Of a DNA stretch of 64,000 nt, positions 1 to 13,317 are shown piece by piece (the stretch's first letter is position 1; every line of letters starts with the position of its first letter). Location of the stretch: the NCBI RefSeq assembly GCF_042242105.1, contig NC_092032.1:11012915-11076914 (forward strand), read 5' to 3'. This DNA comes from Pempheris klunzingeri. Lineage: Eukaryota; Chordata; Actinopteri; Acropomatiformes; Pempheridae. Made by a program: the position numbers and the translations under genes. The notes below the pieces were generated by a model. That model searched no databases and had not been told where the DNA came from. It saw only the letters and a program-made list of their open reading frames with translations.

Positions 1-3000
1 TGGCCTCCAGCAGAGTAGAGGCAGGATCTGATGTGATAAAGGTAAGAGAACATGCAAACTAGGCTAACTTTTCCCTTTCTTCTTCTACCCTGAAGATTCA
101 GAGTAGGAGGAGAGAAAGAGATGCAAGTATGTGAGATTGAATGATGTGCTGGTGGCCTTCACCTCATTAGGACCTCCCTGGTGTCTTTGATGACTGCTAA
201 GGGCCAGAGGGTGAAGTTATGGAGATTGAAGGATTGAAGCCCCATCCCCTCTTCTCTTTGGTTCCTTTCCCACCAAATATTTCTTTTTCTGTTTTCAATT
301 CCTTTTCCAGCCATACCATCTCATGTCTCGACACCTTGTTCTTTTTACACCTTGTGTCCTTGCGTAAATATAGCTGAAAACATCTTCATTGCTTCTCTAG
401 AACGCAGTAGTCCAGCAGTGAGAGCTGACACGGGAGTCCAATTTGGCAGGGCCAGTGTGATCCAACGATCTATCAGGCCGATGCCAGGAACTCCTGGGGG
501 ACTGAGCCTTTGTTTGACTAAGCTGCTGACGGAAGCGAAGCCTCTGTCGTGGAAGCCATTAGGAGCACAGCAGGCTCAGAAAAATGAGCGGGCCTTGTCA
601 CTCCACATCAGGAGCTCGGCCACGGTCGAGGATCCTCCTCAGACGCCGCCACGTTCAGCCGCTGTTTGTCCAAGCCTTTGAACTAGGGACAGGGAGATAG
701 ATGGATGAATGAGACCATGTGCGAAGCGCCTGTAGGGCAGTCTAGATTGGCTCCCAGCCTTGGATTGATGGCGAGTGCTGATTTGTTATCTAAAGTTGGG
801 GTGAGGAAAGGATAGGTGAAGAGGGAGTGATGAGGATGACTTCAGTACTTATTCCATAGCAAATTCAAAGGGTGCATTGGTATGTGCATGCTGTCAGAGG
901 TACTGGCAAGAAGATGAATGATGATCCAGGCAATCCACTTTGAGTTTGAAGTGTTATCAAATTAAAAAAACACAACACAAGGTTTTATAATAATGTGAGG
1001 CAGGACTTTATAACTCTGAAAAGTTATTAGACAGCCTATCTTGACTATTACTAGCTAAAAATGACACGATGCTGTTCTTGTTACAAGGTGTTCTAAGTAG
1101 AATATACTCTTGCATGTATTTGCATTTCCCAGATGACAATGAATTGCAACTTAAGCAACCACCATACTCCATCAAACATTAAAGCTTTCCAACCATCCAA
1201 CAGCTTCAGAAACCTCCTTGCGAAGCCTTTCTGGCATTAGAACTCGGAAGGTTTGTCCATCAATCTCTGTAACTTTCTGAATCTGACATTGACACCCATT
1301 TCAAGCACCAATCGACTAGGTGTGTGGAGGCCACCATGCCTTTGAGTGTGGTCGATCAGCCCCGATCAGCTAGAAACACTTCAGATGTGTGAGGATCACA
1401 CATGGACCAAACTAGTTCATTCGTGGCTCAACCCAGCCCTCTGAGAAGATAAAGTTTTCAGTGGCCAGTAAACCAGTTTTTCTGTTTTGAGCATCAATTT
1501 CAGAAGTCTAAACCCTTCATTGCTCTCCTGTTAATGACTTTGCATCCTCTCTGCACATTGTCTCCTAACCCACTTGATACTCTGCCCCATGACAGAGATG
1601 GAACACCTCCACCTTACATGTCACAGCCTCAGACTAAACATACTCTTGTGGTGTTGATGCATCATTGTAGCGGCTGCCTCTAATGATGGCCAACTTATCT
1701 CATTAGAAAAATAATGATTTCACTGGCTGCCATTCCCACAGATAGGCCCAATATTTGTCTTAGGTTCCTTGTCCTTCACTGAGCTGCTGGGCCCAGGCAT
1801 TGGCTGCCACGGCCCTTATGCCTGCCTGTCGTATATCAGCAGTGCTGCCACCGTCAAGCCCGTGATTTATGGCTGTTTATCTTCAGTCACCCCCTCCGCC
1901 CCACTTTCCAACAGATGGGCTCTGGCTATTTACTCAGGGAGAGAAAGGTCCCAAACCAATAAAATATAACAAACAAGAAGTAATCATGGGGAAGTTGGCT
2001 GTGATTAGAATTTATTGGTCAGCAGAGAAAATGGAGATTGATCCGTCCTTGTTGTTAATCAGGCGTTACCTGATCATGTCTCTTAGATTCATCTGGCTGC
2101 GTTAGGTTTCTGTCTTATCTTAATTACTTTTTCCGCTTCAATATGTGTCGACAGTCCTGGTCATTGTGAGATGACATGGTAGTACTATACACATATAGAA
2201 ATGGCTGTTTCAAGAGTTCCATGACATGATTTATGTTTATTAACAGTGTTAATAGTGAAAACATTCCTTTAGCTGTCATGTTCTACTGGGTTGTCACCTT
2301 AAATCTCTGCAAATATATTCAAGCTCTAAATCTCACTGGCTGTCACATCTTCACAGAGAAAAAAACACAGTGAACCATAAATTGTCTGTTACAGACTGAG
2401 AGGGACTCCAGTTGATTTCTTAGTCTCTGGAGAAAGGCCTTAATAACCTAACAGTATCATTTTTTCAAACCAGTCTTCCTATATTGTTGCATATATTTCA
2501 GTACCTGTAAGCATTAGGTTTTTTTCCTCAATTTGACAGATACAAACCAGATTTTGACCCCTGTACCTCCTGGTCATAAATTATGATTCCTGGTTTATGT
2601 TACTCATAATCTGAAGTTAAACGCTTTGAAAATTATTTTGGACCCAAGCACCTAGATAATGGTGTGAAACATCCTCCTGTACATATGGCATTCCACAGAG
2701 ACACATTGATACGCCATGCAGCAGGATTTATATTTTCTCAGGATTAAAGCGTGATAAATGTTTCCTGTCAGTGCATATGGACTTAAATACAGATCGTTAT
2801 TCACTTGGAGACGTCTCTGTCTGTGTGTCTGAAACTAATATCTTCCATTCAAATATTCTTGTGAGAAGACTTTAATTTGTCAGCACCACGTAGTTCATAT
2901 AACTAATAAGGATAAAGTAATGAATTGACGTTGGTGGGCCACATAATAGGATAAGCTCAGCTAGTCGTCACATCTCACTCGTCTTCTAAGCACAGCCACG

Positions 3001-4972
3001 GATGCCTTATCTCGACTCAGATTAACCAGTGATGGAGTGTAAAGGATTCAGGCCACTGTAGCACCAGATGTGTGTAAAATAATGATGTAATTTGTGTTGT
3101 TAATGTTTTTTTTGTAGTTTTTCTTTTTAAACAGCAATGTTCACTTCATATTAGGCAGTATTTATCAGTGCTCCTATTTCTTTTATTTCTGGCACATGAT
3201 TTACTATGTAGATAGACTGTCCAGCGTGTGTAAGAAATAACTTCAGCATCAGAATCTTTCAACCCGCATTTCAGTTTGTATAAATGGGCACCCAGGTAAA
3301 ATTACTCAAATTCATCCGTAATATGAAATATGCAGAAGACAACATGCTGATGAACCATTTTCATGCACATACATTAGATAATTAACCAAAGGACTTTGCC
3401 AGATAGTGGTTCACACTTAATCTACTTACATACAAATCTCGTCTTTTCAAGGATTGAATTCCAGGTGCTGAAAGGAACCTGGATTAAGTTTCTGTGATTC
3501 AAATGCTGAGTCACAGAAATGAACTAATATTGTCCACCAGCTGAGATCGTTGGACCTCGTGTGCTTTAGTTAAGAAAATCACATTTCAAACAGTTTCCCA
3601 TAGTGAATTTTCTACCACATTGACACAACAATTGTGAGCAAGCAATTCAGACACAAAAACACACTTGAGTTCTTATTTGTCAGACTGAATGAGAAATGTG
3701 TAGTAAATGTGTAGTTTTTGCTACCGTTAGTAGCTACTGTGTTTGAACAGTGGTCACTCATGATGGTATGGAAGGAAGAGGTCTGCGTTGCTGGAACCAG
3801 TGGTGTCACCTCTGCTAGGCGATAATGTATATCCCCCAGCTGCCTCCAGAAAAGCAAAGAGGGGAGGGCAAACACATCTGGAGCCAGTCTTTAGGATGGA
3901 GGAAGGATCTCTGACAGGATTGGACCTGCGACCTGGTTAAAACCATCTTAAACACCACTTTTCTTGAAGTGGCTTCTGTTTGTGACACTAGCTGGTATCG
4001 ATGGTTTAGGTCAGTTTTCGTGTAAGCGTCTCTGCAGGAGTGGACCAACACTTACTAAAACACCTTGGCCTCTCAGGTTTCACTTGTTATTTTGTTTATC
4101 TTCCAGTTTCACTTCACATAGCGTGTGTGTAAGTCTACACTGCACCTCTCCACTCCCACACATGTTGTATGTTGTGATAGCAGGCTGGACCCTCCTCACA
4201 TCTCCAGCAGCCCCTCTAGCTGGCACAGACAGGCGAGCGATGAGCAGGAAGGAAATTACATCATGGCATTTCTGATCAAGGCTTGGCACAAGGCACCATT
4301 GAGTTATTACGGCTGCATAGTGTGAATTCATGGAAATATAGATAGGATATAGTTTTTTTTTAATGACATGGCTTTGGAGTGCTGCACATGGCTGGTTGTG
4401 ATTATGTACAGAATGCGTCAGGCAGTAAATTCAAAGCTATTTTCTTGGTAGTGTGAGCCTGAGAAGTGTCCTCATGCACTGAAAGATTCTCCACTCAACC
4501 ACAAAATGAGCATAATCAAGTAATTACACAATTAACAAAACAAACGCTGTACTCACGAGCTTATTTCCAGTTATGGTTATTTAGTGTTAGTGTTTTTGGC
4601 TGCACAGATGAGATTATTCTGCGCGTGTTACCTTTATGATTTACAGGTATTTCAGACTTGCTGCTATTTGTATAGCTGTGGTCACAGAGAGTACAGATGT
4701 CACTCAGATTGACTTAGGAAAATGCAGAGCAACCAAAGCATAAAGTGGAAATGTTAACCCAATAACGCTAAATAAACAGTCAGTGGAGAGGAGCCAAAGA
4801 CAACAGAGAGTGAAGGGAAAGTGTCCTGCTGGCATCAGGTTTCCCAGAGTAAGTGTTATTTGAAAAGCAGCTGAAGGGTGACACTCACACTCTCCTCCCA
4901 CCCAATCTCCCTCTCTCCCTCCTCCCTCCCTCCCTCACTCACTCGACCATCTGTTATCCCCTCTCTTCTCAG
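1..4972 (+). other. stau2 intron (3' part), no supported exon
   Basis: This stretch precedes the penultimate stau2 coding exon and is read as intron. I found no segment resembling a double-stranded RNA-binding domain or the preceding Staufen2 exon, which should end in a sequence like IQGFQ. Open frames of 60-110 codons are unsupported. The 1,680-2,000 part is less AT-rich and could be a conserved non-coding element, which only alignment to other fish can show. The segment ends in a long CT-rich tract (about 4,890-4,972) forming the polypyrimidine tract of the next exon. Confidence 0.6.
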
Positions 4973-6197
4973 GCTGCTCTAAGTGCCTTGAAACAGCTGT
5001 CGGAGCAGGGACTGGATCCGGTGGATGGCCCCATCAAGGTACGGTAGGATCACGGATCACGCCGAAAACTCACAGACAGACACTCCACACTCTGTGGTGG
5101 ATGTTTAACCAATCGCCCAGTCCGTGGTGTTGGTGGGGGGGTGGGGAGCCAGTTGTGCGTGCGTGTGCCAATCTGGCTTATTGCAAATCCTCAGCGCTTC
5201 GGGCTGGCCCAGCATCAGCTCCCTCCCCACCCACACACACACGTCCAACATTTCCGCTCAACATTTGTATTCCATAGGAAAGCAACAGTAGGCGTATATA
5301 TTTACATGCACTGCACTCCTGTCAGTGCTCCACACTTTGCATGATGGCTATCACCATCAGCCATGACAGAAAAGAGGGCTTTCTCCACGTACCTCCACTC
5401 CCGTCATTCCCTATCTCCTCCACGACGAGGAAGGGAGGGAAGGAAGGAGGAAGGACGACAACGGAGATTGAAGTAGGAGTGTTTTGGGGGTGTGGGGTTG
5501 GAAACCGGGGAGGAAATAAAGCATTTCTGGCGTATTTTCATAGTAGGTGTGCCCTGGGAAAAAAAAAAAAAGTATTGGCAGAGCTGTTTTCTTGCAGCCC
5601 TGTGTCTCTTTTAGAGAGAAAGAGGAAAGGAACAAAGAGAGGAAAGACAACTGCAGCGTTTGAAAAGCGTCATTTACTTCACCATCAGAGGAGGGGGGCA
5701 AATATGGCAGCAAACTGCACTTTCACTTGAGCAGTTAATCGCTCATTTGCTGTGAACGTACTTTTGGTCATCAGGCTTCAGATGATGGAAGTTCTAAAAG
5801 TGAAAATACACCTTTTTCCTCCAAAATCCCCCCCCCCCCCCCAGCTGATCAGTCAGTGTGAAACAGACTGAGGTCAAGGACTTCTTAAGTGTCTACAGAA
5901 ACAGTGGCAGTGCTTTCGATTTCTCTGGATGTTTTCTTTCACAAGAATCATTTATCACATTTTGAAAGAATTCCAAATGGGCACCACGAATCTTCCTGAA
6001 GAAAAACACAGAACAAATAACCAACAGCAGCACAGATTAAGAGCAACATTGGTCGACTCCTCTGACAAAATCTGCCCTAACACAGTTTTATTTGTCTTTT
6101 CAGACCAGTGAACCATGTGGGAGGGAGGATGGACATTAAACAGACTAACTCAGGCACCACCACTCAGGTCTGCAAGGATTCAAAGGCTGTCGTCTAG
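4973..6197 (+). CDS. stau2: Staufen2, last two coding exons (partial, 5' part off window)
   Basis: Staufen2 is a double-stranded RNA-binding protein that moves and regulates mRNAs, notably in neurons. Only its C-terminal tail is here. Exon 4973-5043 follows a CT tract and CAG, and encodes AALSALKQLSEQGLDPVDGP then IKV, which closely matches the C-terminal region of vertebrate Staufen2 as I remember it. The frame continues if the donor is GTAGGA at 5044 (exon ending in CG). Exon 6104-6197, after TTTTCAG, completes an Arg codon and gives PVNHVGGRMDIKQTNSG and a tail ending CKDSKAVV then TAG, comparable to the human end (CKKSNSAV). The nearer GTACGG donor at 5039 would put the last exon into a frame with an early stop, so GTAGGA is preferred. 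No dsRBD lies in the window. Convergent with rdh10. Confidence 0.88.
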
Positions 6198-6243
6198 GAG
6201 CTGACAACCCTGAACCCCTCCTTCAGCGTACACGAACCTGACA

Positions 6244-6372
6244 ACCCCCCCCACCCACCCACCCACCCCCCCCCCACCCCCACTACACCCTTCACCCTGA
6301 TCTCCCATAACCTACAACCCACAGCTTCCCCACTACCCACAATCCCCCACCCCACCCCACCCCACCCCACGA
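6244..6372 (+). repeat. C-rich low-complexity tract
   Basis: A run of CCCACCC and CCCCACC units starts about 45 nt after the stau2 stop codon. The opposite strand is correspondingly G-rich. It would be transcribed as a C-rich element in the stau2 3'UTR. Confidence 0.85.
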
Positions 6373-7602
6373 TTGCCACTGTATCCTGCAAAACCTGTCA
6401 ACATGCAATAGGGTGGATGTGCACCGAGAAATGACCGACTAAAACACCATTACCCGAGTCTATGTGAAGACAACGCTATCTTAACACGTTTATCGATGAT
6501 TTCAGTCAAAATTTAGAGGTCAAAAAAATACATACACGGAATACAAAACTAATGAGATAAATGCATGGTACTGTATGAAATCAAGGGAAATCCAAAGTGA
6601 TACACTGCATAGACAATTTTCCCTTCGGATCAATGTCTGTTGGTATGGTTAAAACAAATATGTACATCATGCCATTGAAATACAGAAGTAACATTTTAGG
6701 GGAGAAACCAACTTGCGTACAGTAGCTTATTTTTTCGGGGGTATTATGTTTCAATTTTTTTTTTTTTTTTTTTTTTTTGTTATTTTATTAATCTAACAAT
6801 GCTTGAGTACTGTATTTAAAATTAACCAATGCCAGTGCTGTGAAAGTTGTAGTTGTTGTCTTCATATATAGTCACCCAGCTTACCTTGTATGCTGACATA
6901 AAAAAAAAAGAGTTCATCTATCTATATGGATGTGTATGACTTGCAAGAGTATCATATTCCGAAAAATAACACAGAAAAGTTTTTTCATGTGGACAAAAAG
7001 GACAAAACTGGTGTTAGCAGTAATCAGTAGAAGTGTTGACCACCCAGGAGGGAAGGTTGGACCGACCTTTACTTCCTGAGGGGTCTAACTTTCCCGTTTA
7101 ACATGACCCCACACTGGCATAGCATCACTGGAGCATCACCTGACCAACAGCGGAGGCAAAGGGGCCGCCACAGTTGGACTTTTTAATCTTAAAAAAAAAA
7201 AAGAGGCCAGTTGCATTGACAGTGGCTCGTCTTTTGCGCACATTATCTAATGCCAGTAAACTTTTAATGTAGAGTCCAAACTCCAAAGAGTTTTGTACGG
7301 GCGTGACTGCATGTCCTCCAGTGAATGAAAAGTCCTCTCCATTCCAGTGATTTTGTGTCAGTGGATCGTCCCCCCTTCTCCCCCCCCCCCACAGTTTTGT
7401 CGATCACATCTACACCCATTGTGTGTGTTGTATTGACCCGCCAAGGCATCAACTGGGTGCTTTTAATGCCTGCATTCTGGATCGCATCTTTTGAGTGGCG
7501 AGAGCCTGCATCCGATTGGCAGACTCCCTCCCCTAAAGGCCACTTTGAATCACTTTGTTCACTGACATTGCGGACGTCTTCTTCGCTGTGAGTGCAATGT
7601 GT

Positions 7603-7608
7603 AATAAA
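7603..7608 (+). promoter_or_regulatory. candidate proximal polyadenylation signal of stau2
   Basis: AATAAA on the + strand about 1.4 kb after the stau2 stop, followed by T/G-rich sequence (TGTTTCTGTT). Position and downstream context fit a poly(A) signal. Use is not proven. Confidence 0.5.
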
Positions 7609-8461
7609 GCTGTTTCTGTTACTGAAATGCAGTAAAAACACCTCAGTTCATGTGGAAAAAAACTGTTTGCGTCTTTATTTTTCCTCTTAACGGGTGTAAA
7701 GCACCCTTCAACTGCAATTAACACTGTTTCTTAATTAAATCACACCTTTTCTGAGGCCACGAAGCTGGAGCATATATTGCATTCAAGCAAGTGAAAATGA
7801 AAAAGAAGGTGTTGAAGGATGAACATGCCCCCCGTCCCCCCACCTGCTATCTGTCTAACACTCCACAGGCAGTTTGACAAAATAATCTTCACTCAAGGTC
7901 TATTAAACCACAACTAATTGTCTTTAGCAGTGCATAATGTTTGTAATCTTTATATTTCCCAATTATGGAATTTTGGTCACGTGATGCGTTCGAAAGCTCC
8001 AGAAAAAGTTAATAAGTGAACTTTGAGTGTATAATTGTGTGAAATTTCTATTCCCAAAGTCAAGACTGAGCTTTCGCTTTCAATCCAAAAGCAGTTTGGA
8101 AACAGTTTTCTGCTCCTGACACAAAGCCTCTGCTAAGCAACTGAGATTTTACCCAAGTGGGAGAAACAAATAAGTTTTATTGCATGGTTTATGCTGACCT
8201 CCTAAATGCCCATGCAACGCACAACAGTTTGGGTAATTGTGCTCCAACTGAAAAAGAATACGAAAGTGCAGTCACAATATGGTGCTGAATGCAGTATATG
8301 AGTTTATAAATCATCCGATGATCCTCCAAGCACAAGATTTATCAGCAACCCCTCGCTCACCATAGTCTTTCCATCTGTCAGCATCATGAAGGATAAGTCT
8401 GGGGATACTCTGATGCTGTCTGTGGTTCTCAGCCCCACGTCCACCGACTCCTACAGAAAAA

Positions 8462-8750
8462 CCGTCCATCCATTATCTACACCGCTTATCCTGAAGGGTC
8501 GTGGGGGGTACTGGAACCAAACCCAGCTGACATTGGGCGAGAGGCGGAGTACAGCCTGGACTGGTCACCAGTCAACACAGGGCCAACACGTGGAAACAAC
8601 CATTCATGCTCACACCTACAGGCAATTTAGAGTCACAGATGAGCCTGACCTGCATGTCAACCTGGAGACACGGAAAGGCCCCAGACTCAAACCACAAACA
8701 TGCCAGTGGATTGGAACCTGGAGGTAACAGTGCTAACCATTGTACTGCCC
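8462..8750. repeat. dispersed teleost repeat copy
   Basis: The segment contains several phrases typical of a very common fish interspersed repeat: CCATCCATTATCTACACCGC at the left, then CAGCTGACATTGGGCGAGAG, ACCATTCATGCTCACA, GGCAATTTAGAGTCA, and AGTGCTAACCATTGTACTGC at the right. The middle is diverged, so this is an old copy. I recognise the family by sequence but do not assign it to a named class. It is the clearest single sign that the host is a teleost. Confidence 0.8.
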
Positions 8751-9337
8751 TTCCTACAGAAAATGTCCAATTAAGATGCGCAGATTTTTAAAAAAAAATC
8801 TCCTTAAACAGCTGGGCACTGTAGGTTTTATCAAACACTACTCAAACGGGAGTAAATTGTAACTTTGTTATGGACTATTTTGACCCATGGATTAATACAG
8901 TGCAGTGAATATTTATTGCAGCAGTATGGTGTGTGTGATTTGACTTCAGTGGCCATGTTAATCATAATGACGAAACAAACTACATCCGGCTTTGGCTACA
9001 TTTGTTAGTGGGATCAGTTTATTACAGGTTTTGGTCTTTGTGAACAGAAAGAAAACTATAGAATATCCCTCAAATGTGGCATTTTCAGGACAACCTGCCG
9101 GTTTATCAACAGTTTTACAATTTAATTTGCAGCTCTGAAATCTGAAAATACCAAACCACTTCCAGAGGACAAAGACGCTGTTTCATGTTGCCCCTCACTC
9201 CTGCTATTTGAAGTTAGTTTTACAAATGAATAACTTTTGTCATGTCACGGCATCCTGTTAATGTACAAACATTACAAACCTGAATCTGTAGCAGTCGTTG
9301 GCACTTAATGAAGGAAAAATACTGTTTGTGTTTTTCA

Positions 9338-9343
9338 AATAAA
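9338..9343 (+). promoter_or_regulatory. candidate distal polyadenylation signal of stau2
   Basis: AATAAA about 3.1 kb after the stau2 stop codon. It would give a long-3'UTR form that includes the dispersed repeat at 8.5-8.75 kb. Confidence 0.4.
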
Positions 9344-11860
9344 GACACTTAATCTTTAACTTTATGGCTCTGGGCGGTACTGATAGCACAAGGCTAGATT
9401 GTGTGCACCTTATCTATTGCATACTTGTGTTGCATCATTCCTTCACCTTTACTTGCTTTCTACATGCAACTCCACCACCTCCGCGTCTCCAAAACCACTC
9501 TGCTCTCTCCCATTAGTGAGACGAATGAGCGAGCGGGACAGCGGTGGTCTAATTCAACTTCGCTGACTAATGGACTCAGCTGGCAGCTACATCTGCTAGC
9601 CATTGAGGAGCGCCAAGGCTGTTCACACACATTAGCAGCAGATCTCTATTCCAGAAGCTTGTTCAGGTAGTGGCAGACCAGCTTGAGGCCATGTTAGACC
9701 CAAGATGAATTGCCTTGCTCTGACCAGCCAATATGGGAAGTGAACCTTACTGCCCAAAATAGAACAAAATCAATGGGACTGTGGAGCTCGTCCGTGCCAT
9801 GCAAAAGCAAATGCCAGAGTCATTGATTTTTTCCGTCTGAATTATGTGCTATCGACCCCGTCGAAGTCCTCTAAATTAGAGCTGTATTAACAGGAGGATA
9901 AAAAGAGTGAGGGGAATCCTATAGATGTTGATGAATGTCCAAGCAACGATTCAAGCCAAAATCCTAATAGTTTTGTCTTTTTGGGATGAGTCAAAAGCAT
10001 TTTTTGCGTGTGCTCAACATAAAGGCCTATTTCACACAATAATTTTGAGCTACGCAGCCCTGGAGTGGCTGCACTTGGTGCTGATTGCTTCTGTACACAG
10101 AGGGATCTAAACTGTCAGTACAGCTCTCCCTCACATTAGAACTAATCTGCCACTGAGCAACTTTATCCAGCCCCGATTAGTCACGGCAGAGAAGTGCTGC
10201 GCGCTGCGGGCTGAAGCTCTGACATCTCCACGCTTCCCTGTAATGCGCCGAGGAGTGTTGGAGAGGAACGCGCAAGCGAGCAATTGGAGTCTGGAGGATG
10301 GGTGTATTCTCTGTCAATGACCAAGAAATCAATTGGTTCTGTGGAGAGCTGAGTGTCTGCTGTAGCACTGATAGGTGTGTGGGGGATCACTTCACTCCCT
10401 TTTTGGCCTCCAAGATAAAACTCAGATCAGTGAATTAGTTCGGTTCAAACATAAGACACATTTGGGATGGATAGAAGATAGAAGAAACCAACTTGGTTCT
10501 TGAGTTCTGATTTCTAAAGCAGTGCTGTTACAAAACTGACATTTTTAACGTCCGATGTGCTGAGCTCACTTTTGGGTATTGAGACACATACCTGAATTGG
10601 CATTTACAGTCTTGAAGCTCAGTGTTTTTGAATTTTAACGACTCATCTAGAATTTTTCTGTTAGAGAAACTGCAGTGATGATGGGAGATCTGTGTCAGTG
10701 AGTGAGGACACGGCTGTTTGTCTGACCTACATTCAGATACACAGAGTTCAAGCCTTCGGGCCTCATGACTTTAGTAATCCTGAAATTGTCTGCAGGGGAA
10801 GAATCACACATATTGAATGTATTCATAAACGATTTAATTACATTTTCTCTGTAATTTGATAATTATTTAAAGACAGTAGTTTTCCCCAGAGTTTAGAAGA
10901 CTTCTGCACATAAAGAAACAGATTTTAAGAATTTCCTGGACTTAAAAAAAAATCATTAGGGACATTGAGGATGTTAAGTCTGAAAATGTTTGTGTAAGAC
11001 TTAAAAACCACCAGGGTCACATGCTCAGAAAACCCACTGAAATATGGAAAAAAAAGGGCCTTTTCATTAAATTTAAACCAACTTTTTCTAGCTCAACAAC
11101 TATGTATCATATTTCATTTCAGAGCACAAACAGCACCTTAGGTCACTAAAATCCCCAAATTTTCTGACAATTACTAAGGACGTAACCTCAAAAGCAGCTA
11201 CAGCCATGCTCAGAGTGCCAATAACTCGAGAGTTAAGAGCATGTGAGTTCAAATGTAGCTCATGACATCTCAATGTGATATTTAGCTGACACCAATTAGG
11301 AAATTTTTTTCTTGCTTTCCTTTGGGGAAGTAAGAGGTCAGGGTCAGCTACATAACAGCAGTGGAAATGGTAGGTTTTTCACTGTTGTTGCTCCCAGTTG
11401 CCAAAACTATGTTTTAACCCAGGTTGTACTACTAAGGAGTGACCCATTACTAACCTCTGTAATAGGTCATTCTTGTTCCTTTTTAGTGATTTACAGTGTG
11501 ACTGATCATATGTCTGCTTGAGTTGTACCTACAGTATATTTACTGACAAAGGCAAGTGGCTCTTGCCCTCTTTAGCCAACACCCATATCTGAAGGCTGCC
11601 TGACTCACGGTGTGGCACAATGTGCGAGGACAGTGATACCGATACTAGTCAAAAGTCATAAAGAGGAGAAAAGGGCTGGGTGGGTGTCTGCTTAACAATG
11701 GAAATGGTGTCCAAGAGGTTCATCAGCACTGCAGAAGATCCTTTTTTCTTGACATTTACTGTGGTGACTGATGACGAGTGAATTTTCCTGCCAGTTAAGG
11801 TTTAGATATCACATGTTTACCAGCGGGTAATAATGACACACCATTTAATAATCTAAATCA
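9344..11860. other. intergenic spacer between convergent stau2 and rdh10
   Basis: No exon, RNA gene or mobile element could be supported here. Short open frames lack splice context or recognisable motifs. The part around 9,500-10,400 is relatively GC-balanced and contains homeodomain-type TAAT cores. It could be conserved non-coding DNA, but that is a guess without an alignment. Confidence 0.5.
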
Positions 11861-13317
11861 CTTTTATTAATTTAAGTTAGGTAGAGACACTAAACATTGG
11901 AACCACATTTGCTCTGCTATGGAGCAGTCTTCAGAAAATTACAAAAAAAAAAAAAGTTATGTCATACTGTCAAAAAAAAAAATGGCAAAAATTAAGAGGT
12001 AGAGAATTTAGGCTCATCACTGTGACTGAAGGAACGACGCCTATTGGAATGTAGTTGAAATTCAAAAACTCTTGTCGTCCCAAAAAGGTATATAAAATAT
12101 TCATACATCAAATATGGTGGAGTCATTTTGGGATACTGGGATATTCACAACATTTAAACATTTACATTTCACTTTAACTGGACATTGTTGACAATGGACG
12201 GGAGAGTTAAAGTGTTACTTTGGAAGGAATAATGGAAAGCTAGTGTCTTTAATGCGTTACCCTCAACCACACATCAGTGTTGGGCCAGCGGTTCGCCTGC
12301 AGTTACAGCCTATGTTGGGTTATTAATGTTTTTAAACAAATAATATTGGTAACAGATAAATTTACAATATAAACACCACAGATCTTGAAAATAAAGACAA
12401 ATGAGAAAAAATAAATGTATTTCCTCTCTGTTTCTCCCAGCGCAGTACATTCTGAATGTGTCACACATGTTAGTTCAACCCAGGACATTGACTCCCCCAT
12501 CCGCTTTTCATTTGAGAGGTTGTTCAATACAGACCTGAAATAACAGGACCATTAAAAAAAAAAAAAAGGGGCCAATGAGTCCTGTTGCATTGGAAACTCC
12601 TGTGAACATCAGTCAGCCACAATCTGGCCTTTAAATGTCCCATCTGGAATGCGTAGACTTCATTATCAACATGTCTATAACTTAAGTATTTAACAACAAC
12701 AACGGAATACGGTACATTTTATTTCTGAGATATTCATCTTGCTTCGTTTTAAATGGCACAAGCTGCAAACCAATTTCCTGACTGACTGAAAGAGCCTCTG
12801 CATGGGGCGACGTTGGGTAGTTTGAAATGCTGTGTTGAACCTTACTACACAGAGAATGCTGGCAGTGTAGAGAAAAATCAGAAATTACAGTGCATGTCTA
12901 CAAAAATAAAATAAAAGTGAAATATTTTTTTACTGTTTGTACAGTAACATACTGTATATTTCCACAATGACACTAGATAAGGCTGGTGACTACATTACGT
13001 AAATAGTTAATTATTGGATACCTTTTCTGTATGATTTCAAAACTAGTGACACAGAATATAGATGTTGGTTTCTTTAAACAAACCTGAAAAAAACAAAAAA
13101 AAAAAAAGACAAAACAAAGTCAATAAATCCTTTGTGTAGTACACAGCTTTCTTTGTTCCAGAGGAACAATATGGTAAACCTTTGCATTTGCTCAATGCAA
13201 GTGCACCAGTCTAGATTCAGTCTTTCCTTCTTTCCTTCCGTCTTCCCCATTGTCATCCTCAGTGGTTGTTTCCTCATGCTTGCAGGTGTATGTGCCTCTG
13301 TTCACAGACAGCGCCCC
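11861..13317 (-). other. rdh10: rdh10 3'UTR (probable)
   Basis: Sequence beyond the rdh10 stop codon on the minus strand. It is AT-rich with several A/T homopolymers and no coding signal. Minus-strand AATAAA signals (TTTATT on +) occur near 12,719 and 11,863. Either could end the transcript, so the left boundary is only a candidate. Confidence 0.4.

Larger units (their letters stand above)
6198..9343 (+). other. stau2: stau2 3'UTR (probable)
   Basis: Sequence after the stau2 stop codon contains no further supported exon. It begins with a strongly C-rich tract (about 6,244-6,372) and has a T-run near 6,757-6,778. Two AATAAA signals, at 7603-7608 and 9338-9343, could define short and long 3'UTRs. 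A fish dispersed repeat sits between them. The extent is inferred; transcript ends are not visible from sequence. Confidence 0.55.

Noticed and set aside
1-42. Possible upstream stau2 exon (open frame ending at AAG before GTAAGA)
   Set aside because: Phase would fit the next exon, but the residues do not resemble the expected Staufen2 sequence ending in IQGFQ, and the window cuts off its start.
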